Shown piece by piece: positions 56,585-64,000 of a stretch of DNA of 64,000 bases. A program made the position numbers and the translations under genes. Every line of letters starts with the position of its first letter. The stretch's first letter is position 1. Source of the DNA: Vandiemenella viatica (taxonomy: Eukaryota; Arthropoda; Insecta; Orthoptera; Morabidae); the NCBI GenBank assembly GCA_031002005.1, contig JARYHS010009186.1, positions 105,250,829 to 105,314,828 on the forward strand, in the 5' to 3' direction. Under the pieces are notes generated by a model. The model was not told where the DNA came from. It did not search any database and saw nothing but the letters and a program-made list of their open reading frames with translations.

Positions 56585-57060
56585 AAGGTGTTAACTGTTA
56601 TCAACTCCTCCGCTGACAGGCGAAGCTTGTGATTAAGCTTTGCATTGCGTTCAGTGAACCCTCGAGCCGCGCGATGTACACGGGTCAATGGAAATACTAT
56701 CTGAGCGAGACTAGCTCCGCGAGGAGCTCGACAAATAGAGTCCACTGACGCAGAACGCTGTGTGCGCTGTGGACCGGCAAACAGCCGCTTATCACGGCCT
56801 CGCCCGGCTACCTGCGTTGACTCTGCTCCGCTTACCGAGCGCCGCACGTCGGCGATAGCGCAAACGAGCCGGCCGCCCGGCCTGTTTGCTAGGCCTCGCC
56901 GTCATAGCCGGTGGGCGCCTACAACGCCGCTTTAATGCAGCCCGCCGGACCAGTAAGTCCGGCCGGTTCCCGGTATTGCAAATTGCAGGGGCTCAGCCAG
57001 CTTCACACTCGCGTGGAATTTGACCTTGTCTCCGGCTGATACTGAAACAAGTGTGAAACT
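56585..57060. promoter_or_regulatory. GC- and CpG-rich island
   Basis: The strongest CpG-rich stretch in the window (most marked at 56640-56990), bounded on the left by a LINE and on the right by AT-rich DNA. A minus-strand open frame crosses it into the LINE but has no domain. It could be a CpG-island-like promoter or an exon/UTR of an unseen gene. No splice-supported coding can be claimed. Confidence 0.35.
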
Positions 57061-57487
57061 TGAAACATTCTGAGCTCGGTTGTTGACTTCCACTGTCAAT
57101 TGACTTTTTTAAAAAAAACTGAGTTAATAATTCACTGGTGGCATAAAGAGCCAAAGGTCTATCTAATTTATTACATATATAATAATTGTTATCGAGGAAT
57201 TAATTTCTTTTTAATAATATTTGTTTTATTATTGTTGCGTTCGAAATTTACGACGGCCCTTTACATGTTTAAACTCTTTCTAGCGTGCGTCTAAAATGGT
57301 ATAAAAATTACGTCATTTGGATTTAACATTAAATTGTAATTTCAGAAACCAAATAACAGAATTGTCTTGCTCGGACAATTAGTATCGCAATACGCATTCT
57401 GTGCGACGCTTCACACAACTTTCCGGTTGCATACTGAGCAATGATTTAGTATAGCTGTGTTTATTTACCCCGTAAAACGATAGCAAA

Positions 57488-57527
<40 letters not shown>

Positions 57528-57660
57528 ATAGTGACATAAAATATTACCGTCATTAAAAACTAAAATCATTTGTTATATAACTCCAAGGTCTTGTAGTTAA
57601 AGTTAAATAATGTGAAATAATAGTAAAAAATAATAATTTAAGAAATTCCGACCCTCCAAA
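57061..57660. other. AT-rich non-coding; A homopolymer of about 33
   Basis: No gene recognised. A run of about 33 A at 57491-57523 could be the tail of an unrecognised retrocopy, but the sequence before it shows no coding or SINE features. Confidence 0.45.
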
Positions 57661-57664
57661 AGTA

Positions 57665-58999
57665 CAGGGTGAGGCATATCGAGCGATTTTAAAAAGCGCG
57701 CGAATCAAGCTGCGTTGGAGAGAGGTGGATGGGATAGTGTCAGTTAAGTTGGGCACGAAATAGCATTCAGTTAAAATGGAGCGATGGACCCCACAGCATC
57801 ATGCGTATGCTGTCAAAGCATATTATCAAAAGGCAGTTCTTACCAGCTAGCACTTCGTGTATTCCGCGACCACTTCAACATTAATCGGAATCTGCTGGTG
57901 CCATCTGCCTGTGCGATTAAAAAGTGGGTTGAGAACTTTGAAGAGACGGCGTCAACAACAAAGCAGAAAACTGGGAGACCAAAAAGGGTGCGCACACCTG
58001 AAAACATTGAACGTGTAAGAGTTGCCATTGGGGGAAGCCCTCGTCGCTCAGCTCGCCGGCACAGCGCTACACTTGGGATTTCAAACAGAACGGTGAGAAG
58101 AATTTTACACCAAGATTTGCACTTTCACTCCTACAAAATCCAAATGGTTTAGGCTCTTAAGCAAACAGATTATGTGAGCCGAAGCCGGTTCTGCTTAGAA
58201 TTTTTGGACTTGATTAATCAAGACGAGGACATTGTAAACCGTTTGTGGATGAGTGATGAAACTCACTTTAATCTCTCTGGTTATGTGAACAAGCAAAACT
58301 TTCGATTTTGGAGTGACGTTAATCCTACATAACAGCATCAGCAACCATTGCACTCCGCTAAAGTTACTGTGTGGTGCGCCATGTCTTCTTTAGGGATCAT
58401 AGGGCCATACTTTTTTGAAGATAGCCTTGGCAATGCTGTAACAGTGACTACGCAGAGATATGCAGACATGTTGTAAAAAAATTTTAATCCACAACTTGCA
58501 CATTACGAAGTGAACGATTAGACGTTTTTCCAGCAGGATGGAGCAACTTCTCACATTGCTCGATTAAGCATGAATATTGTCAATCGTTTTTTTCCAAATC
58601 GTGTGATCTCCCGAAATGGGGATATTGCATGGCCCTCTCGTTCACCGGACCTCACGGCATGTGACTTTTTCTCGTGGGGTTATCTGAAAAGCAAAGTTTA
58701 CCAACATAACCCTCCTCGAACAATTGAAGTCCTGAAAGAGCGGATTCGACAGGAAGTTGTTCAAATCCCACTGGCAATGCTGCGCAATGTGATGAGTCAC
58801 TTCAAAATCTGGCTGGAGGAATGTGTGCGTCTAAAAGGACGCCATCTTACCGGAGTTATCTTCAAGAAATAACCGATGTTTTACTATTGCACAAAATGCT
58901 TTGTCATGTATTTTATGATTATGATATAAATATTTTTTTAAACGAAGTATTTTTACTTAACAGCCTTTTAGAAAACGATCTTTATTATGCCTCACCCTG
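57665..58999 (+). mobile_element. DD41D (rosa-type) mariner-like element, 1335 bp, near full length
   Basis: The ends CAGGGTGAGGCATA match exactly as TIRs and TA flanks both (57663-57664, 59000-59001). Its length and content correspond to a complete element with one transposase gene (57776-58872). Only the outermost 14 bases of the TIRs still match perfectly; further in they have diverged, which suggests an older insertion than the mariner at 13113. Confidence 0.92.
57776..58872 (+). pseudogene. DD41D mariner-like transposase pseudogene
   Basis: Starts MERWTPQHHAYAVKAYY. A single-base frameshift near 57833 moves to the frame of SSYQLALRVFRDHFN. The helix-turn-helix region and the KTGRPKRVRTPENIERVR block follow. 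The catalytic Asp residues are visible in LWMSDETHFNLSGYV, QQDGATSHIA and DLTACDFFSWGYLK, with 41 residues between the second and third, the spacing of the rosa lineage. It ends naturally at TAA (58870-58872). In-frame stops at about 58150, 58330, 58474 and 58519 inactivate it. Confidence 0.93.
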
Positions 59000-59001
59000 T
59001 A

Positions 59002-60371
59002 TTTCTGGTAAATACGATCCAGAAAATTTATAAAAGTACAAATTATCTACAAGTTGTAATAACACATATAAAAAAGTTAGCAGGCCTAATTAATTTGTAG
59101 TTGGCACTCACAGCTGATTTAAGATCTCTTGTGAATATAATAATATGGGAAATGAAGGTGTTCATACATCAACCTTTAATAAATTGTAAGTTTAGTAATA
59201 CTAATCTTTATTTCAATGGAAAATTTTTTATTGGAGAGGTGCAAGAGACCAAGTACATAGCAAAATTCAACTCAATGCTACCTTAATCTAAAGATTACGA
59301 AAAATATACATCAAATAATAAAGCTTCTAATAAATCAAGTAGAAACAAATTCCATCATCCTGGTATAACAAACGGGTACACTTTGATTTGCGTTTGTAAA
59401 GGAAATGACTACGCACCTCTCCACTACAAACCATATCTCACGCATCATTTGTTACGAGTAAAATTACTATCAGACATTCAAATATTTCAAAAAAAAAAAT
59501 ATTACTGAAGTACTTCTTTAGAAAGAAATAAAATGATACTTTCAGCCTTCACAGCCGTACTAACAAGCAGAATAGAGGGATCACTTAATAACTAATATTG
59601 CTGAACTGTTGGATATACTGAACACGTGACCAACAGATTAACGATTCCTAAGGGCCATATTTTAACCACCAACTCTTCCCCAGTAGACGATTTTTAAAGT
59701 CGTTAATATAAAAGAGGAACTCGGACATTGTGAATAGTCGGGAGACGGCAAACAGAAACATTTAAATCATAGTTATTTATTTTAGTTGGGGTTGCTAGGC
59801 ACTGTAACTGTGTATAATTCAAAAATACTTTAAGTGGTTTGAGCCCCGGTAGTGGACGTAGTTTTCATAATTCGATACTTTATCAACAGGGTAGAATAGG
59901 TGGTAGTACATGATTTCCGACGTGCATAAGGAGTCAGGGCAAGCAAAACAGTAAAAACGTGGCGACTCCGGCTATTCATCGGAAGATAGGCCGTAGTGGG
60001 CCCAAATCAGGTTTCACCCTCTTCCTTCTTTCATCTTCATAGACACAACACACACAGTTATCATAGTCATATACACACACACACACAATAATCACGTACG
60101 TTAGACACGCCGAAGAAAGAAACTGGCTACCTCAGTTCATTGTCCAGGCCAAGGAGGCTCAGTTTTTGATTAACACGGAATTAGAAGAGTGTTACCGGTT
60201 TCATTCAATTATTACGATCACTTGTCATTAGATATGAGTCACTTAATCTAATGAATTATGAGTTTTTAGTCGTTTTCTATGTCTTGTGAAACTAAATTTT
60301 GTTTAGATACACGCTTTTAGTTTTACTAAATCATCTTCGGTGCCAGTTTCATGCCTAAATATATTTCTATT
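59002..60371. other. AT-rich non-coding DNA, nothing recognised
   Basis: No gene recognised. CA microsatellites lie near 60045-60090. Confidence 0.45.
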
Positions 60372-60379
60372 GTGCCATA

Positions 60380-60728
60380 CAGGGGCGTAGCTACTATAGG
60401 GCTAGGCGGTGCAGTGCACTGGGGCCCCTACGCTCAGGGGGCCCCCAAGCGCAGTTCAGAGGGTCCACGGACCTTCACGGCAAACTGGCGACCTTATTTT
60501 TTTTAGCTCTGTCGTCGTCTAAGGGGGAACGAGGCCCCTGAGACACAGGCAGCCCTTCACTCTAAGGGACCCTCACTGCTCAGGGGGCCCCCAACCACTG
60601 CACAGGGGGCCCCAAGCACAACTCAGGGGGCCCCTACCAGCAACAAAAAGCAAAAAATAGGTCGCCCATCTGGCCTGAGGGCCCAAAATAAATTTTTTGC
60701 ACCGGGACCCTTGTTGACCTAGCCACTG
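60380..60728. mobile_element. hAT-type MITE, 349 bp, rich in GGGGGCCCCC
   Basis: The left end CAGGGGCGTAGCTACT and the complement of the right end CAGTGGCTAGGTCAAC pair imperfectly. GTGCCATA is duplicated exactly (60372-60379, 60729-60736), the 8-bp hAT signature. The interior holds about five copies of a (C)AGGGGGCCCC-type palindrome (near 60420, 60436, 60578, 60604, 60626), often followed by aagc or taag. No coding capacity. Confidence 0.9.
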
Positions 60729-60736
60729 GTGCCATA

Positions 60737-62060
60737 TTCGCTCTCCTCACTGCAGTTGAAAAAAACGTAGCAAGTAGGTAAAATAATAACGCAATACGAG
60801 AATATGAAGCATGGTATGTGTATCAAAATATAGTGCGCATTCAGCAGTAAGATAATATAGAACACTTACCCACTGAAACGTATAAAATAAAATAAAAAAA
60901 CTGGAAGCGAAGATAAATTAATAAATCTAAACCCTTACAGCAAAAAGAAGTTTAGTCCAGCTAGGTAATCAGTAAAACAGCTTTAAGATCAACATGTTAA
61001 GTACATAAAAGGTATTATTACAGCATCATTCTTGATTTACATTTCAAAGTATAGGAAAATATCCCTGGAACCATAACAAAGGAAACGTTCAGTGCAATGA
61101 AAAGGAGAATGGCAGTTTTAATCAATCTTTATTACCCGGTGAAACTCGGCATAGAAACGGATGTTAGTCCCTGTGAAATATTTTTCTTAATTTTAACAGA
61201 TCAATTACAGGAATCTGTAACAATAAAGGAATCAGGAACTGTTGAGGAAAACATTGCATCTTACCACTTGGCAATCAAATGAGCTATAATACATTTATAG
61301 GTTTTCTTATGGAAATCTCGGTAATCGGAAAGCTATCTATTAAATTTTGCTGTACAGTCTTCACAACTCTTTGTATCGTTACTGGATGTGACAGAGCTGG
61401 TGTATACAATGCAAACGCTGAAGTTTCCTGCACTTAATAACAGCGTATACAAATACGAAATCATACTGGATTTATTTCACTTCTGTACTAAAGATACATA
61501 ATTCCCCTGTGTTAAAGCACCAGAAGATTTAGGGGCTATCAAATTTAACATATAATCTGAATACAGCGCTATCAAAAAGATATTGCAGAACTGTCCCGTA
61601 TGCCGGAACAAGTACTATGTTATTTATGTCATACAGTAACTACTATTTTTTCAAGGATGCTAGTGAACTAAACAACTACCGAAGCGTAGAAAAAACACTA
61701 CAAAAAGAAATTTGAAAGCGGCGAAAATTTGTGAAAGATTTTAAAGACATTTTGGGGAGGAAATAGCTTGTATAAACGCACCAGAGATTTCAAAGACGTA
61801 TCGGGAATGAACCGGAGGCCCTAAACAACCTTCAAACAAATTTTTAAAAAAAATCTCAATCTTTAAGTAATATAACTGATAGATTGGGCCAAATCATTCC
61901 AAAATGAAGGAGTTTATACTGAATAATAACAGTACGCAAACTACTCGAAGTGTGTTACTTCTTGAATATATAATAATTTAGATTGGAACTTTTTTCGTTC
62001 AGTGCAAAGTTTACAGATCTATGAACTGTGCAAAAGATGTTCCACATTCTGCTCTCACAT
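60737..62060. other. AT-rich non-coding DNA, nothing recognised
   Basis: No gene recognised. Small open frames such as 61097-61282 lack known motifs. Confidence 0.45.
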
Positions 62061-62061
62061 C

Positions 62062-62350
62062 TTAATTTTTTATTTTTATTTGTTTATTTATTTACAATCT
62101 GAGTGGCGCAAGGGATCAGCAGGGTGATCGGGTGTTTTTTTCAGTATGTTAGTAAAATGGAAGGCGATAAAAAGGGAGTTAGGACACATCAGTCTTGGTG
62201 AACTACAGTTGGTTTCTATACAGGAAGACACTGTGCTCATCATACAAAAGGCATCGCAGTAGAGTCTACTCCCAAAAGTAACATGTATGATTTTTACATT
62301 TCCTTTAAGTAATACTGTTAATATTTTCGTTACGTGACTACACATCACCT
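62062..62350 (-). mobile_element. Possible LINE 3' end with TAAA-type tail
   Basis: The minus strand ends in TAAATAAATAAACAAATAAAAATAAAAAAT (62062-62095), a tail type common in I/Jockey LINEs. The preceding open frame ends just before it at a stop. No RT or RNase H motif is recognisable, so the call rests on the tail. Confidence 0.3.
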
Positions 62351-62689
62351 TCTCCTTGCACTGTCTTCTGGTTAATTCGCAATAAAATATTTAAGCTTCG
62401 AGAATTTGAAAAATATTATGTCAGATTGCTGTGTTTAAACTTTGTCAAATGCTACGTTATTTTTAAAACCATTTCAGAAATCAGTACATTTTAATTTTAA
62501 AAAACCTTATTTCGATACTGGCCAAAAAATATTTTGCACAGTGTAATAGACACCATTTTACAGAAATTAAGGTCGATAAACAAAGGTTATTCCAAAGTAT
62601 ACAGGCAATCTTAAAACAGAATCTACCTGGTTCATTAACAGCAATCGATATACCTTAATTCCTAATTAGATAATGTGATTTAGACATTG

Positions 62690-63150
62690 GACTATAATTT
62701 GGCAAAGTTCTCAACCACTGTAACAAACAGTGTTCAGTAATTCAGTCCTGGTCAGGTTGGAAGAGGTTGATATCTCTCGTTTAATTTTGTTCCGAAATCC
62801 GATAAGGCAGCTTTGGCCTGTGTCATTAACTGGTCTCATTTACTAGTGACCTACGCCTGTTATAATTACGCATGTCCATCAGGGGCTTAATCAACGGACT
62901 CGATAATCACAAAGCTTTTAGCGGTGGAAATCAGCAACATGGCGAGCACAAACAGTTTCGCTTATATGGGAATTCACGTCACTGCAATGATTCGGGCTAT
63001 CGATGGAAATAATGCACGCCGTGATTTAACGAAATATATCGGCTAAGAACGTTTAATTTCAACCTGGTAAAACCGAAGCTCGTTAACTGTGAACTAAGCA
63101 TTAATTTCTTTGAATAAACGACTCTGTTAGCGAGCACAATCGGTTAGTGA
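62690..63150. other. Candidate conserved non-coding patch
   Basis: Balanced composition, no repeat match, and several homeodomain-like cores (TATAATTACGCATG near 62860, GGCTTAATCAACGG near 62884, AACGTTTAATTTC near 63048) together with tcgataatcacaaagctttt. No open frame of note. A regulatory role is inferred only from motif density. Confidence 0.3.
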
Positions 63151-63655
63151 GGATGTAGCACCAGAACTGTCAATTACAAGAAGTAAATATATATCTTTAC
63201 ATAAAATATAATTGAAGGTCTGGCAGTTCAGTCTCCTTTACAGTGGATACTTGATTGTCCTTCTTATAACTATCAAATCTCGAAAACGTAAAGATTTTGT
63301 ACCGTACAATACATCTCACGGCTAGATATAGAGGTAATATCATATATTATTTAGATAAATATAAAGAAGTTTTGAAACTACAACCACAGAAAAATCATGC
63401 TGACGATACAAAAAAAATTCCACATTATATGAGCGTGGAAATGTAATCAATGGATATATCTACCTCAGAAAGTAGACTCTATTCAGAACACTCAAAACAA
63501 TTCCACAAACAAACACACCACCGAAGTTCAGAAATAATTTAAATCACGAACAAACAAGACAATAATGCTCTTTCTTAAGATAGTAGGCATCTCTGAATAC
63601 AGCACCATAAACAACAACAAATGCGTGTTTAGTTGTTACACAAACATAACAGGTG
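63151..63655. other. AT-rich non-coding DNA, nothing recognised
   Basis: No gene recognised. Confidence 0.45.
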
Positions 63656-63713
63656 GGACCGGCCTCTAATGATATTGACGTCGACGAGGCTAAAACCATA
63701 GCAAAAAAATAAT
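63656..63713 (+). mobile_element. SINE family S1, 3' end fragment
   Basis: gaccggcctctaatgatatt, gacgtcgacgaggctaaaac and catagcaaaaaaataa match the last 55 bases of S1 copies (cgcctctaatgaccacgacgtc...gcgtaaa...A tract). The 5' part is absent, as expected for truncation. Confidence 0.5.
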
Positions 63714-64000
63714 AGGTGGGAAACAATAGTGTGCTTTAAAAATGAAACACGTTTTTATGGTCAAAAAGACACTACAGTGCGTGTATGAAACACACAAAGA
63801 AAGATTGAAACAAAACACTGAGCTAGAAATAAAAAAAAGTAAGTAGAGTGAAATAGTTATAACATTTAGTAAAATATTATTATTATTATTTACATAAACA
63901 TACTATAACAGTATTAATACATGTCCATAACTTGTTTTACGGCACGGAGGATGATTTAATAAATCGACACGGAATACCAAAACAAAGTTTTTATTTCAGC

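Noticed and set aside
57491..57523. Poly(A) tail of a processed pseudogene
   Set aside because: The sequence upstream shows no coding frame, no SINE head and no flanking duplication; a homopolymer alone is not enough.
62062..62350. Firm LINE assignment from the open frame next to a TAAA-type tail
   Set aside because: No RT, RNase H or zinc-knuckle motif could be read, so it is kept only as a low-confidence candidate.

Overview
This window looks like a piece of a large, AT-rich, repeat-dominated arthropod nuclear genome, most likely an insect. The basis is indirect: many decayed non-LTR retrotransposons, Tc1/mariner-type DNA transposons with TA target duplications, tRNA-headed SINEs, hAT and Helitron-like elements, a Ty3/gypsy relic, and no bacterial or viral gene organisation. 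I found no intact host protein gene, rRNA or CRISPR array, and no convincing functional tRNA. Every ORF whose family I can name belongs to a transposable element, and most carry stops, frameshifts or deletions. The window is therefore either intergenic or deep inside a long intron.

Layout. 0-13 kb: one RT family in two opposed copies (about 76-1330 and 6232-7150), the first split by a GGGCGTCC-type MITE, plus another LINE 3' end (5810-6230), a Helitron-like element (8899-9803), a mariner remnant (10577-10960) and a 714-bp long-terminal-inverted-repeat (long-TIR) element (11561-12274). 12.6-24.7 kb: two internally deleted mariner-type elements with almost perfect TIRs (13113-13801, 19169-20028), several SINEs, a second Helitron-like copy (20933-21865) and a second long-TIR element (22396-23265). 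24.7-34.5 kb: a nested stack. A CR1/Jockey-like LINE (28816-30447) abuts a gypsy gag-protease relic (30448-34149) that is split by a 2.5-kb hAT-type element with an 8-bp target duplication, and that element itself holds two MITEs. 34.5-49 kb: a third Helitron-like copy (35851-36739), a LINE 3' end, a mariner deletion derivative (42334-43009), a SINE with a perfect 12-bp target duplication (43242-43496), and a run of three evenly spaced TGACGTCA palindromes (48030-48069). 49-64 kb: an inverted-repeat element interrupted by an LTR-like piece, three further LINE fragments, a nearly full-length DD41D mariner pseudogene (57665-58999) and a short hAT MITE (60380-60728).

The commonest repeat is a tRNA-headed SINE of about 230 bp, with roughly a dozen copies on both strands. 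Between the repeats lie several GC-rich patches with homeodomain-like ATTA cores (around 1.4-1.85, 36.85-37.3, 40.3-40.6, 48.8-49.1 and 56.6-57.0 kb). These are the best candidates for non-repeat, possibly regulatory, host sequence, but that is inference.

The least expected structures are: Helitron-like elements (A|TC...CTAG|T) that carry an internal tRNA-like pol III promoter segment; two long-TIR elements with TTGGG ends, 4-bp duplications and a shared internal motif; and the 16-bp-periodic triple CRE array.
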